NCBI RefSeq assembly: GCF_003253735.1
Contig: NZ_QKYW01000006.1
Span: 124,001-188,000 of the forward strand
Direction of reading: 5' to 3'
Source of the DNA: Pseudomonas sp. URMO17WK12:I2
Lineage (GTDB): Bacteria > Pseudomonadota > Gammaproteobacteria > Pseudomonadales > Pseudomonadaceae
Length of the DNA stretch: 64,000 nucleotides
A program made the position numbers and the translations under genes. Below, piece after piece: positions 8,403-17,460 of the stretch. The notes below the pieces were generated by a model. It had not been told where the DNA came from and did not search any database. It worked only from the letters and a program-made list of their open reading frames with translations. Position 1 is the first letter of the stretch. Each line of letters starts with the position of its first letter.

Positions 8403-8663
8403 ATGCGCACACCTCTACTCGTTCTGATCAGCCTGCTATCGATGGGCGGCCTCGCCCAGGCCCAGCAGCAGTCAGCTCCGCCCGAGCCTGCCGGGGCGAT
8501 ACAGACGCCCCAGGTGCCTGACCCGTCCAAGGTCGATCCCGATACCCCGCCAGTGATTCGCGACGGCCGTGACAACGATGAGTCCACCAAGGAGGCTCAG
8601 GATGCCTCCGAGCGCCAGCAGGAGCAGGCGCCCGAGCAGCAGGGCGAGCAGATGCCTGACTGA
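8403..8663 (+). CDS. small secreted Gln/Glu/Pro-rich protein
   Basis: An 86-residue protein with a signal peptide (LLVLISLLSMGGLAQA, predicted cut before QQQ). The mature part is low in complexity and acidic: a proline-rich stretch (PPEPAGAIQTPQVPDPSK), then Asp/Glu/Gln-rich sequence ending EQQGEQMPD. It is probably unstructured in the periplasm. GGAG lies eight bases before ATG 8403. No domain or function is recognised. It is divergent from the HNH gene, with about 120 bases between them for promoters. Confidence 0.65.
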   Translation: MRTPLLVLISLLSMGGLAQAQQQSAPPEPAGAIQTPQVPDPSKVDPDTPPVIRDGRDNDESTKEAQDASERQQEQAPEQQGEQMPD

Positions 8664-8692
8664 CACCACCGGCCGCCGGCTCCGGCGGCCTG

Positions 8693-10732
8693 CTATCGGC
8701 CTGCCGCGCACAGGCCGAGCACCTTGAAGACGAAGGCATATTCCAGGGCCACGTCACGGATGGCCTGGTAGCGGCCGCTCATGCCGCCGTGGCCGGCTTC
8801 CAGATCCGTCTTGAGCAACAGCAGGTTGTCGTCGGTTTTCAACTCACGCAGCCGTGCCACCCACTTGGCAGCCTCCCAGTATTGCACGCGGCTGTCGTTG
8901 TAACCGGCCACCGCGAGGATTGCCGGGTAGCCTTGTGCCTGGACATTTTCGTAAGGGGCATAGCCCTTGATGCGCCCATGCACCTCGGGCTCGTTGGGAT
9001 CGCCCCATTCGTCGTACTCGGTGACGGTCAGCGGTAGCTCCGGGTTGAGCATGGTGTTGAGCACATCGACAAAGGGCACCTCGGCGATGGCCGCGGCAAA
9101 CAATTCCGGGCGCTGGTTGAGTGTCGCGCCGATCAACAGGCCACCGGCGCTGCCGCCGCTGATCACCAGCTGCGAGGCACTGGTGAAATTCTTGGTGATC
9201 AGGTGCTCGGCGCAAGCGATGAAGTCGCTGAAACTGTTCTGCTTTTGAGCGAGTTTGCCTGCGCGGTACCAGGCTTCGCCCAGCTCACCACCACCGCGTA
9301 CATGGGCGATGGCGAACACCACGCCGCGATCGAGCAGGCTCAGGCGCGCATGGGAAAACCAGGGGTCGAGGCTTTCACCGTAGGCGCCGTAGCCATAGAG
9401 ATAAAGAGGCGCGGCCTGGCCCAAGGCATCGCGACGCGCCACCAGGCTGATCGGCACCTGGGTACCATCCGGCGCGGTCGCCCAGAGACGCTGGCTCAGG
9501 TAATCATCGGCGTCGAAGTGGCCGAGCACCGGTGTCTCCTTGAGGACCTGCTGGGTGCCATCGGCCAGGTGCAGTTCGCGAATCTGCGCCGGTCGGTTGA
9601 GCGCTTCGTAGCGCAGGCGGATCACCGGGCTGGTGAACGCCAGGCTGTCCTGCACGTATAGGCTGTAGGCCGCATCCGGCAGGCTGACCCGATAGCCGGC
9701 CACGCCCTGCGGGCGGATGTCGATGACCGGCAGGCCACCCTCGCGCAGGCTGAGCACCAGCGCCGACTCTGCCAGGCTGACGCCTTCGAGCATGACCTGC
9801 TCGTTGTGTGCCACCAACTCCTGCCAGTGGGGCCGTGTTGGTTGTTCGGGCGCCGCGCTGTACAGGGCGAAGTTGATGCCGCTCTGGTTGCTGCGAATCA
9901 GCCAGGCCCACTGGCCGTCCAGTTTGCCGTGATCGGCGTAGTACTCGTGGCCTTCTTCGCGCGCGGCCAGGCACTGGAAGGGCTGCTCGGGCGTATCGGC
10001 GTCCAGTACCCAGGACTCCGTGGTGGTCTTGCTGCCCAGCAGCAGCACCAGCTGGCGCTCGGAGCTGCTGCGGAAGCAACTGAGAAAGAAGCGCTCGTCG
10101 GCTTCGTGGAAAACCTGGGCGCTGTGTGCATCGCCCAGACGAAAGCGGTGCAGGGTAGCCGGGCGGTGGGTGCTGTCCAACTCGCCATAGAACAGGGTCT
10201 GGCTGTCATTGGCCCAGGTCATGCTGCCATCGCAGTTGTCGAACGGCAGCTCGCTGATGGTACCGCTGGCCAGTTCCTTGACGAACAGCCGATAGATTTC
10301 CTCGCCGCTGGTGTCCAGGCTGTAGGCCAGGCGCCGCTGGTCGGGGCTGATGCTGAACGCTCCCAGGGACAGAAAGCCACCGGCGGCAATCTCGTTGGGG
10401 TCGAGCAGCAGTTGCTCGGCCTTCTCATCGAGCGTCAGGCTGCCATCGGCCGGGCGAGGGCAGCGGTAGTGACGTGGGTACTCGTCGCCGGCGGTGGTAC
10501 GCTGGTAGTACAGGTAGTCGCCCCAGGGCGTGGGCAGGGACAGGTCGGTTTCGCGGATGCGTGCCTTGATTTCCTGGAACAGCTGCTCGCGCAGCGGCTG
10601 GTCGTCCAGCCTGCTTTCCAGGTAGGCGTTCTCGGCGCGCAGGTGCTCCAGTACCTCGTCGCTGTCGCGGGCCTCGAGCCAGTGGTAAGGGTCGGCGCCA
10701 GGGGCCTTACGGGCGATGGGGGCATGGGTCAT
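8693..10732 (-). CDS. ptrB: oligopeptidase B (S9 family serine peptidase)
   Basis: A 679-residue cytoplasmic peptidase with an N-terminal beta-propeller (about residues 1-400) and a C-terminal alpha/beta-hydrolase domain. The nucleophile serine is in ISGGSAGGLL, the aspartate in GYNDSRVQYWEAAKWV and the histidine in EAGHGGMSGR. The C-terminal half follows E. coli PtrB closely (PELFAAAIAEVPFVDV, LRELKTDDNLLLL). It cuts short peptides, in this family after Arg or Lys. ATG 10732 has GGAG seven bases upstream; a frame extending to 10810 is not supported. Confidence 0.9.
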   Translation of the reverse strand: MTHAPIARKAPGADPYHWLEARDSDEVLEHLRAENAYLESRLDDQPLREQLFQEIKARIRETDLSLPTPWGDYLYYQRTTAGDEYPRHYRCPRPADGSLTLDEKAEQLLLDPNEIAAGGFLSLGAFSISPDQRRLAYSLDTSGEEIYRLFVKELASGTISELPFDNCDGSMTWANDSQTLFYGELDSTHRPATLHRFRLGDAHSAQVFHEADERFFLSCFRSSSERQLVLLLGSKTTTESWVLDADTPEQPFQCLAAREEGHEYYADHGKLDGQWAWLIRSNQSGINFALYSAAPEQPTRPHWQELVAHNEQVMLEGVSLAESALVLSLREGGLPVIDIRPQGVAGYRVSLPDAAYSLYVQDSLAFTSPVIRLRYEALNRPAQIRELHLADGTQQVLKETPVLGHFDADDYLSQRLWATAPDGTQVPISLVARRDALGQAAPLYLYGYGAYGESLDPWFSHARLSLLDRGVVFAIAHVRGGGELGEAWYRAGKLAQKQNSFSDFIACAEHLITKNFTSASQLVISGGSAGGLLIGATLNQRPELFAAAIAEVPFVDVLNTMLNPELPLTVTEYDEWGDPNEPEVHGRIKGYAPYENVQAQGYPAILAVAGYNDSRVQYWEAAKWVARLRELKTDDNLLLLKTDLEAGHGGMSGRYQAIRDVALEYAFVFKVLGLCAAGR

Positions 10733-10921
10733 GAATATCTCCAGGGCGCGGGGCGACATTCGGGCGCACTTCCAGACGCTCTCGCATCTGCGTTTTAAGA
10801 AATGCCCCAAAGGCGCCGAAGCGGGTAAAAGCCGCTATCATAAGCGCCTTTGTCGTCCGGCAAGCGCGCAAATGCGCATTGGTCCGCACGAGCCCAGTCA
10901 AGCAAGGGAACCATCGCCCTC

Positions 10922-11392
10922 ATGATCGAAAACGACTATCTCCTCGCCTGGGGCGCCTATGCGATTGCCGCACTGGGTTGCCTGCTGGTGTGGTTCCGGA
11001 TTACCAGCTGGATGTGGCGCTACCTGCGCGAGCCGCTGCGGGTGCTGGTGGCGATCCTGTTGTTCTGCCCGACCATCGTCGACCCGGCCAAGGAGCTGTT
11101 CGCGCCGGCCGTGGCGATCGTCGCTCTCGACCTGCTGTTCAAGGTCGGCAGCAATGCCTGGCGCGCGGTGGCTGATCTGGCCATGTACGGGATGATCGCC
11201 TTCGCCGTTTACCTGGTGTTCGTGGCCATTCGCTGGCCGTTCCTGAGTCGCGCCAAGGCGCGCAAGGCGGCGCGCGAAGAGCAGCAAGAGGACAGCGACC
11301 TGACCCTGCGCGAGCACCTGGAGCAGGAGCAGGAGCCGACGTACACCCCGCCACGCAGCAGCCGCGGCACTCGCGTCGAACCGCGTTTGTAA
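10922..11392 (+). CDS. conserved membrane protein of unknown function
   Basis: A 156-residue protein with a hydrophobic first half of about three or four membrane segments (WGAYAIAALGCLLVWF, LRVLVAILLFC, MIAFAVYLVFVAI). A charged cytoplasmic tail of some 45 residues, rich in Arg, Glu and Gln, follows. Nothing indicates a transporter fold. It precedes the YafJ-type amidotransferase by 24 bases on the same strand, so the two and the following DUF2937 gene probably form one operon. The start is the ATG at 10922; its ribosome site is weak. Confidence 0.7.
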   Translation: MIENDYLLAWGAYAIAALGCLLVWFRITSWMWRYLREPLRVLVAILLFCPTIVDPAKELFAPAVAIVALDLLFKVGSNAWRAVADLAMYGMIAFAVYLVFVAIRWPFLSRAKARKAAREEQQEDSDLTLREHLEQEQEPTYTPPRSSRGTRVEPRL

Positions 11393-11416
11393 GCACTGTC
11401 AATCGAGAGCCCGATC

Positions 11417-12193
11417 ATGTGTGAACTGCTGGGCATGAGCGCCAACGTCCCCACCGATATCGTCTTCAGCTTTACCGGGTTGATGCAGCGTGGCGGGCGC
11501 ACCGGGCCGCATCGTGATGGCTGGGGCATCGGCTTCTACGAAGGGCGCGGCCTGCGTCTGTTTCAGGACCCACGGGCGAGCAGCGAGTCGGAAGTGGCGC
11601 AGCTGGTGCAGCGTTACCCGATCAAGAGCGAGGTGGTGATCGGCCATATCCGCCAGGCCAATGTCGGGCGCGTGTGTCTGGCCAATACCCATCCTTTCGT
11701 GCGTGAGTTGTGGGGGCGCAACTGGTGCTTCGCTCACAACGGCCAGTTGGCCGATTTCCGCCCGAGCCTGAGTTTTTACCGTGCGGTGGGCGACACCGAC
11801 AGCGAGTCGGCCTTTTGCGACCTGCTCAACCGCATTCGTACGGCCTTCCCAGAAGCGGTGCCGATCGAGGTGCTATTGCCTGAACTTGTCGCTGCCTGCG
11901 CGGCCTATCGACAGCACGGCGTGTTCAACTGCCTGCTCAGCGATGGCGACTGGCTGTTCAGCTTCTGCTCCACGAAGCTGGCGCACATCACCCGGCGTGC
12001 GCCGTTCGGGCCTGCGCACCTGCGTGACGCCGACATGAGCGTGGATTTTCACGCCGAGACGACACCCAATGATGTGGTCTCGGTGCTGGCGACCGAGCCG
12101 TTGACCGACAATGAAGCCTGGTCGGTTTACCAGCCAGGTGAATGGCGCCTGTGGCGCGCCGGCGAATGCATCGCCAAGGGGCGGAGCAACTGA
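11417..12193 (+). CDS. YafJ-type class II glutamine amidotransferase
   Basis: A 258-residue protein starting Met-Cys, the class II (Ntn) amidotransferase arrangement in which Cys2 becomes the N-terminal nucleophile. GGRTGPHRDGWGIGFYEG, IGHIRQAN, NTHPF and FAHNGQL are the glutamine-site motifs. There is no synthase domain, so what receives the ammonia is not known; this stand-alone family may instead hydrolyse gamma-glutamyl compounds. It is the middle gene of a three-gene run with a membrane protein on each side. Confidence 0.88.
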   Translation: MCELLGMSANVPTDIVFSFTGLMQRGGRTGPHRDGWGIGFYEGRGLRLFQDPRASSESEVAQLVQRYPIKSEVVIGHIRQANVGRVCLANTHPFVRELWGRNWCFAHNGQLADFRPSLSFYRAVGDTDSESAFCDLLNRIRTAFPEAVPIEVLLPELVAACAAYRQHGVFNCLLSDGDWLFSFCSTKLAHITRRAPFGPAHLRDADMSVDFHAETTPNDVVSVLATEPLTDNEAWSVYQPGEWRLWRAGECIAKGRSN

Positions 12194-12222
12194 CTGACGT
12201 CCCGCGGGGCGGCGAGGGAAGG

Positions 12223-12756
12223 ATGATAAGGAGTTATCTGCGTCTGGCATTGTTCGCCCTTGGTTTGCTGCTGGGCGTTCAGGTGCCGGGTTTCATCGAC
12301 GATTACGCCAAGCGCGTCGAAGCCCATCGCCTGGAATCCGAGCAGAGCCTGAGCGGTTTTCGTGAGACCGCCCGGCGCTTCTTCGACGGCGATCTGCAGC
12401 GCCTGGTCGGCCATTACCGCAACAGCAGCGACCCGGTGATGCAGAGCGATGCACGCAGCGTCGGCCTGCTGGTCGAACGCTCGGCGCTGCTGGAGCAGGA
12501 ATCGCTGGCCATGCAGGGGCCCTGGTATCGCCAGGTCTGGCACCTGGCAACCGCTGCCGATGCGCAGTTGCTGGCGGAAACCCGGGCTGCCTATCGCTAT
12601 CAGGTGCTGCTGGCGCCGGAGGCGATCGCCTGGGGTATCGTCTGCGCGCTGTTCCTGGCCTGGGTGGCGGAAAGCATCCTGCTGTTGCTGGCCCTGCCAT
12701 TTCGCCGCCGTGAACGCCGCGCTGTGCCGGAGCGACAAACGCCGCGGATGCGCTAA
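12223..12756 (+). CDS. DUF2937 membrane protein
   Basis: A 177-residue protein with an N-terminal membrane segment (LALFALGLLLGVQVPGF), a helical, probably coiled-coil periplasmic stretch of about 110 residues, and a second membrane segment (IAWGIVCALFLAWVAESIL) ending in a basic tail. This matches the DUF2937 family, of unknown function. ATG 12223 follows GAGGGAAGG; it starts 29 bases after the amidotransferase stop. A frame open further upstream overlaps the previous gene and is not used. Confidence 0.75.
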   Translation: MIRSYLRLALFALGLLLGVQVPGFIDDYAKRVEAHRLESEQSLSGFRETARRFFDGDLQRLVGHYRNSSDPVMQSDARSVGLLVERSALLEQESLAMQGPWYRQVWHLATAADAQLLAETRAAYRYQVLLAPEAIAWGIVCALFLAWVAESILLLLALPFRRRERRAVPERQTPRMR

Positions 12757-12770
12757 GCGCTTGACTCGTA

Positions 12771-12839
12771 GGGTGGGTTAGCGACGCTGTGCCCTGGACG
12801 GTCGGGGCGCCCCTTTTTTGGTGCGTCGCGTAACCCACC
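12771..12839. repeat. intergenic inverted repeat GGTGGGTTAGCGAC type
   Basis: GGGTGGGTTAGCGAC at 12771 is mirrored by GTCGCGTAACCCACC at 12825-12839, with a 39-base centre that includes a run of six T. It sits just after the DUF2937 stop, between convergent genes, and may help terminate transcription. A related GTAGGGTGGG end occurs near 17697. Confidence 0.6.
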
Positions 12840-12867
12840 AAGCGGAATTCGGCATTGCATAATTCGC

Positions 12868-12934
12868 GTAGCCTGGGTCGAGCGAAGCGATACCCAGGGC
12901 CGTTCCCGGGTGTCGCTTCGCTCGACCGGGCTAC
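12868..12934. repeat. intergenic palindrome with GAGCGAAGCGAT core
   Basis: GTAGCCTGGGTCGAGCGAAG at 12868 onward is mirrored by CTTCGCTCGACCGGGCTAC ending at 12934, giving a stem of nearly 30 base pairs around CCCAGGGCCGTTCCCGG. A second copy of one arm (GAGCGAAGCGATACC) is at 61742-61773. This is a dispersed extragenic repeat rather than a gene. Confidence 0.7.
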
Positions 12935-12944
12935 AGGCGTCTGC

Positions 12945-14123
12945 TTACTTGGCCAGAAAACGCATCCCGTCTTCCAGACCCTGCAGGGTCAGCGGGAACA
13001 TCTGCCCGTTGATCAGCTCGCGGATGATGCGCGTCGAGCTGGTGTAGTCCCAGGCCTCACGCGGGTAGGGGTTGATCCAGATGAGCTTCTTGTAGGTTTC
13101 CATGAAACGCTGCAGCCAGACATAGCCCGCTTCCTCGTTCCAGTGCTCGACGCTGCCGCCCGGCTGGGTGATCTCGTAGGGCGCCATGGCCGCATCGCCG
13201 ATGAACACCACCTTGTAGTCGGCGCCGTACTTGTGCAGCAGATCGTGGGTGGATATGCGCTCGGCAGTGCGCCGCTGGTTGTTCTTCCACACCGATTCGT
13301 ACACGCAGTTATGGAAGTAGAAATACTCCATGTGCTTGAACTCGGTACGGCAGGCCGAGAACAGTTCCTCACAGACCTTGACGTGGGCATCCATGGAGCC
13401 GCCGATGTCGAACAGCAGGAGCAGCTTGACGGTGTTGCGGCGCTCCGGGCGCATCTGGATGTTCAGCAGGCCGCCGTCGCGGGCGGTATGGTCGATGGTG
13501 CCATCGAGGTCCAGTTCGTCCTGGGCGCCCTGGCGGGCGAACTTGCGCAGGCGACGCAGGGCGACCTTGATATTGCGCGTGCCGATCTCCACCGAGTCGT
13601 CGAGGTTCCTGTACTCGCGCTGATCCCACACCTTGACCGCCTTGCCCTGGCGCTCGCCGGCATCGCCAACGCGAATGCCCTCCGGGTTGTAGCCGCCGGA
13701 GCCGAAGGGGCTGGTGCCGCCGGTGCCAATCCACTTGTTGCCGTCGGCGTGGCGTTTCTTCTGTTCTTCCAGGCGTTTCTTGAATTCCTCGATCAGCTTG
13801 TCGAGGCCGCCCAGGGACTGGATCTGCGCGCGTTCCTCGTCGCTCAGCGAGCGTTCGAACTCCTTGCGCAGCCACTCTTCGGGAATCAGTGCTTCGAGAT
13901 GCTGGTCGAGGTGCTGCAAACCGTCGAAGTAGGCCGAAAAGGCCCGGTCGAACTTGTCGAAATGGCGCTCGTCCTTGACCAGAATGGCGCGCGCCAGGTA
14001 GTAGAATTCGTCCATGTCGGCGAACACCACCTTGTGCTCCAGCGCACCGATCAGGTCGAGCAGTTCGCGCAGGGACACCGGCACCTTGGCCGCGCGCATT
14101 TCGTTGAATAGATTAAGCAGCAA
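12945..14123 (-). CDS. VWA-domain protein, MoxR partner
   Basis: A 392-residue cytoplasmic protein. The N-terminal half is helical and charged (coiled-coil region around residues 90-125). The C-terminal half is a von Willebrand A domain whose metal site begins LLLLFDIGGSMDAHV, with DIGGS in place of the usual DxSxS. The family partners MoxR AAA+ ATPases in assembling or inserting cofactors into protein complexes. The MoxR gene is directly upstream, separated by 205 bases that contain a dispersed repeat. The target is unknown. Confidence 0.85.
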   Translation of the reverse strand: MLLNLFNEMRAAKVPVSLRELLDLIGALEHKVVFADMDEFYYLARAILVKDERHFDKFDRAFSAYFDGLQHLDQHLEALIPEEWLRKEFERSLSDEERAQIQSLGGLDKLIEEFKKRLEEQKKRHADGNKWIGTGGTSPFGSGGYNPEGIRVGDAGERQGKAVKVWDQREYRNLDDSVEIGTRNIKVALRRLRKFARQGAQDELDLDGTIDHTARDGGLLNIQMRPERRNTVKLLLLFDIGGSMDAHVKVCEELFSACRTEFKHMEYFYFHNCVYESVWKNNQRRTAERISTHDLLHKYGADYKVVFIGDAAMAPYEITQPGGSVEHWNEEAGYVWLQRFMETYKKLIWINPYPREAWDYTSSTRIIRELINGQMFPLTLQGLEDGMRFLAK

Positions 14124-14217
14124 GGCTGCACCCTCGTTTGTTGATCAGCCCTGATGCATTGCGTCAGCGCCATTCGCCGGTAACGGCTATTGGATCACTC
14201 GGTGCAAGGGCTCGCGA

Positions 14218-14306
14218 GCTAGAGCCAGGCAAGGCGGAATCAGGTGAGCAAGCGGAGTGTACTTTTGTACATGAGCATTGCGAACCTGATTCCAACGCAG
14301 CATGGC
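14218..14306. repeat. structured intergenic repeat between moxR and VWA gene
   Basis: The segment begins GCTAGAGCCAGGCAAGGC and ends AACGCAGCATGGC. Inside, GGAATCAGGT (14236-14245) pairs exactly with ACCTGATTCC (14284-14293). The centre TGTAC-TTTT-GTACA (14258-14271) is a perfect short hairpin followed by TGAGC. Layout and edge sequences (CAAGGC ... AACGCAGCA) match the core of the element between fliG and fliH. It is non-coding and appears to be a dispersed Pseudomonas-type repeat. Confidence 0.65.
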
Positions 14307-14328
14307 CGACGCGCAGCAGCCCGGTTTT

Positions 14329-15174
14329 TTACCGAGATGTGCGGCGAGCCATAAAGGCCAGGCGCTCGAGCAACTGCACATCCTGCTCATTCTTCACCAG
14401 GGCCCCGGCCAGCGGCGGAATGGCCTTGGTCGGGTCGCGCTCGCGTAGCACCGCTTCGCCGATATTGTCGGCCATCAGCAGCTTGAGCCAGTCGACCAGT
14501 TCACTGGTCGAGGGCTTCTTCTTCAGGCCCGGTACCTTGCGCACGTCGAAGAACACGTCCAGTGCTTCGGCCACCAGGCTGTTGCTGATGCCGGGGTAGT
14601 GCACGTCGACGATCTTCTGCAGGGTCTGGCGGTCGGGGAAGGCGATGTAGTGGAAGAAGCAGCGGCGCAGAAAGGCGTCCGGCAGCTCCTTTTCGTTGTT
14701 CGAGGTGATGATGATGATCGGCCGGTGCTTGGCCTTGATGGTTTCGTCGGTCTCGTAAACGTAGAACTCCATCTTGTCGAGTTCTTGCAGCAGGTCGTTG
14801 GGAAACTCGATATCGGCCTTGTCGATCTCGTCGATCAGCAGCACCACGCGCTCATCGGCCTCGAAGGCCTCCCAGAGCTTGCCCTTCTTGATGTAGTTGC
14901 GAACCTCGTGGACCTTGTCGGAACTGAGCTGCGAGTCGCGCAGGCGGCTGACCGCATCGTACTCGTACAGGCCCTGGTGCGCCTTGGTGGTCGACTTGAT
15001 GTGCCAGGTGATCAGCCGCGTGCCGAAGGATTCGGCCAGTTGTTCGGCGAGCAGGGTCTTGCCGGTGCCCGGCTCGCCCTTGACCAGCAACGGGCGCTGC
15101 AGGGTGATGGCGGCGTTGACCGCGAGCTTGAGGTCATCGGTGGCGACATACTGCTCGGTGCCTTCGAACTTCAT
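14329..15174 (-). CDS. MoxR-family AAA+ ATPase
   Basis: A 281-residue AAA+ ATPase with Walker A GEPGTGKT near residue 33, Walker B VVLLIDEIDKAD and sensor region IIITSNNEKELPDAFLRRC. MoxR proteins act as chaperone-like remodellers together with VWA-domain proteins, and such a protein is encoded next downstream. ATG 15174 has GAGG seven bases upstream and gives the family length; a frame to 15234 adds 20 residues with no support. The following gene, 15278-16351, is upstream on the same strand and may share its promoter. Confidence 0.88.
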   Translation of the reverse strand: MKFEGTEQYVATDDLKLAVNAAITLQRPLLVKGEPGTGKTLLAEQLAESFGTRLITWHIKSTTKAHQGLYEYDAVSRLRDSQLSSDKVHEVRNYIKKGKLWEAFEADERVVLLIDEIDKADIEFPNDLLQELDKMEFYVYETDETIKAKHRPIIIITSNNEKELPDAFLRRCFFHYIAFPDRQTLQKIVDVHYPGISNSLVAEALDVFFDVRKVPGLKKKPSTSELVDWLKLLMADNIGEAVLRERDPTKAIPPLAGALVKNEQDVQLLERLAFMARRTSR

Positions 15175-15277
15175 CGGTAATCCTCGTGCGGGCAGGCGAA
15201 TGTGAAAGCGCCGACTATAGCGTGCCTGGCTCACGACTGTGAACGTTGCCGGGGTATTCAGTCATTGAATGGACAAC

Positions 15278-16351
15278 TCACTGCTGTTCAGCAGCGTCCC
15301 GCTCGAAGCCACTGTTGAAGGCCTGGATGAAGCCGTTGCGCAGGATGCCGATAAAGGCCTGGAAGGCGCTGACATCCTGCTGCTTGGTGCTGCCGCGCAA
15401 CTCCACGCGGGTGGCGATCTGGTCACGCGGGCGGTTCTTGAGCACCTTTTCGCTGCCGGCGACCACCGCTTCCCAGATCGAGCGGAAGAAACCCTTGTTC
15501 TGGTTCTCGACATCCTGTTGCCAGTCGAACACTTCGACATCGCGCAGCAGTGGCTTGATATAGCCGCTGAGCTGGGAGTCCTCGGCGAAGGCTTCGATCA
15601 CGATATCACCGCTGCCCGATTTGAAATCGAACTTGCCGTAGGCGTTGGCCAGATCATTGAGGCGCGGCAACTCGATGTCCGTTGCCCGCACGCGGAATTC
15701 GAAATCCTGGAAGTTGTGAAAGGGGTCGAACACCGCGCTGGCCTCCAGCGGCGCCTGATCCATCAGCTTGGCCTTGCCTTCGAAGCGCGCCACGCGGTCG
15801 CCCTGTTCGTCGGCCACGTTGGTCAGGTTGTAGAGGCTGGCCTGGATGGCATTGGCCTTGAGCTTCACACGCGGTGACGTATTGAAATTGTAGAAACCCA
15901 GGGTACCGTCGTTGACCCGCACCTCGTTGAGGGTGATGGGCAGCAGCTTGTTCAATTGCTCGCGCCAGTCGGTGCCTTCACCGGTCTGCGAATCTTCACT
16001 GCTCTTGCCGTCGACGAAGTTCACCTCTGGCCGCTCGAATACCACCCGTGCGACCACGGCACCATTTTGCAGTAGCTCGTTCCAGCTCACCGAAATGTCG
16101 ATCAGGGGCGCATCGACGAAGGGGACCGGCAGATCCTGGGTCACCTTGACGATGCGCAGGCCATTGATCCGGTAGCCGCCGCGCCACAATGCCACGTCGA
16201 CGTCTTCTATATGGCCACGGTAGTCGCCCATCTCGGCCAGCTTGTCGTTCAGGTAATTGCGCACCATGTAGGGCAGGGTGATATGCACGACCAGCAGCAA
16301 GGCGAGCAGGCCGAGGCAGATCCACAGGGGCAGGCTGTAGCGACGTTTCAT
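15278..16351 (-). CDS. DUF748 / AsmA-like envelope protein
   Basis: A 357-residue protein with one N-terminal membrane anchor (LPLWICLGLLALLLVVHITLP) and a large periplasmic part. Features typical of DUF748 proteins are VDVALWRGGYRINGLRIVK, PLIDISVSWNELL and LNEVRVNDGTLGFYNF. The family is related to AsmA-like proteins thought to bridge or maintain the envelope; its exact role is not known. It is upstream of moxR on the same strand and divergent from cysK, with 134 bases between. Confidence 0.78.
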   Translation of the reverse strand: MKRRYSLPLWICLGLLALLLVVHITLPYMVRNYLNDKLAEMGDYRGHIEDVDVALWRGGYRINGLRIVKVTQDLPVPFVDAPLIDISVSWNELLQNGAVVARVVFERPEVNFVDGKSSEDSQTGEGTDWREQLNKLLPITLNEVRVNDGTLGFYNFNTSPRVKLKANAIQASLYNLTNVADEQGDRVARFEGKAKLMDQAPLEASAVFDPFHNFQDFEFRVRATDIELPRLNDLANAYGKFDFKSGSGDIVIEAFAEDSQLSGYIKPLLRDVEVFDWQQDVENQNKGFFRSIWEAVVAGSEKVLKNRPRDQIATRVELRGSTKQQDVSAFQAFIGILRNGFIQAFNSGFERDAAEQQ

Positions 16352-16485
16352 CGTGGGTGTCCGGTTTCGCGGTGTGTGGAGTGGACTGCCACCGCTGCGC
16401 CTGAGTTCGAACTTCCAGACGCTGGACGCGCCAGGGCTTGAGGCATAGGCTGACGGGCTCAGTCATGACAAGGAACCGGTACACC

Positions 16486-17460
16486 ATGAGCCGCATATAC
16501 GCAGACAACGCACAGGCTATCGGCAACACGCCCCTGGTGATGATCAATCGCCTCGGGCCCAAGGGCGTGACCATCCTGGCCAAGATCGAGGGCCGCAACC
16601 CGGCTTACTCGGTGAAGTGCCGGATCGGCGCCAACATGGTCTGGGATGCCGAGTCCCGCGGCGTGCTCAAGCCGGGCATGACCCTGGTCGAGCCGACCTC
16701 CGGCAATACCGGTATCGGCCTGGCGTTCGTCGCCGCCGCACGGGGCTACAAGCTGATGCTGACCATGCCGGCCTCCATGAGCCTGGAGCGCCGCAAGGTA
16801 TTGAAGGCGCTCGGCGCCGAGCTGGTACTCACCGAGGCGGCCAAGGGCATGAAGGGCGCGATCGAGAAGGCTGCTGAAATTGCCGCCTCCGATACCGCCA
16901 AGTACTACATGCCGCAGCAGTTCGAGAACCCGGCCAACCCGGCGATCCACGAGAAAACCACCGGCCCGGAAATCTGGAACGACACCGAGGGCGCCATCGA
17001 CGTGCTGGTATCCGGCGTCGGTACCGGCGGCACCATCACCGGTATTTCCCGTTACATCAAACAGACCCAGGGCAAGGCGATCCTGTCCGTGGCGGTCGAG
17101 CCGGTTTCATCGCCGGTGATCACCCAGACGATAGCCGGGGATGAGGTCAAGCCCAGCCCCCACAAGATCCAGGGTATCGGTGCCGGCTTCGTGCCGAAGA
17201 ACCTCGACCTGTCGCTGGTCGACCGCGTCGAGCAGGTCACCGATGAAGACGCCAAGGCCATGGCCCTGCGGCTGATGCGCGAAGAAGGCATTCTCTGCGG
17301 TATTTCCTGCGGCGCGGCGATGGCGGCAGCGGTACGCCTGGCCGAACAGCCGGACATGCAAGGCAAGACCCTCGTGGTGATCCTGCCGGACTCCGGCGAG
17401 CGCTACCTGACGAGCATGCTGTTCAGCGATATGTTCACCGAGCAGGAATTGCAGCAGTAG
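16486..17460 (+). CDS. cysK: cysteine synthase A
   Basis: A 324-residue PLP enzyme making cysteine from O-acetylserine and sulphide. The PLP lysine is in [15 protein letters not shown], the substrate loop is [13 protein letters not shown], the phosphate-binding loop is [10 protein letters not shown], and [14 protein letters not shown] ends the protein. The sequence is closest to CysK rather than CysM. ATG 16486 starts the conserved [14 protein letters not shown] lies about nine bases upstream. It is transcribed alone, divergent from the DUF748 gene. Confidence 0.93.
   Translation: MSRIYADNAQAIGNTPLVMINRLGPKGVTILAKIEGRNPAYSVKCRIGANMVWDAESRGVLKPGMTLVEPTSGNTGIGLAFVAAARGYKLMLTMPASMSLERRKVLKALGAELVLTEAAKGMKGAIEKAAEIAASDTAKYYMPQQFENPANPAIHEKTTGPEIWNDTEGAIDVLVSGVGTGGTITGISRYIKQTQGKAILSVAVEPVSSPVITQTIAGDEVKPSPHKIQGIGAGFVPKNLDLSLVDRVEQVTDEDAKAMALRLMREEGILCGISCGAAMAAAVRLAEQPDMQGKTLVVILPDSGERYLTSMLFSDMFTEQELQQ

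Noticed and set aside
12855..14111. Long plus-strand open frame opposite the VWA gene
   Set aside because: It is the mirror of a well-supported coding gene; high GC gives long open frames on the opposite strand. No ribosome site or family.
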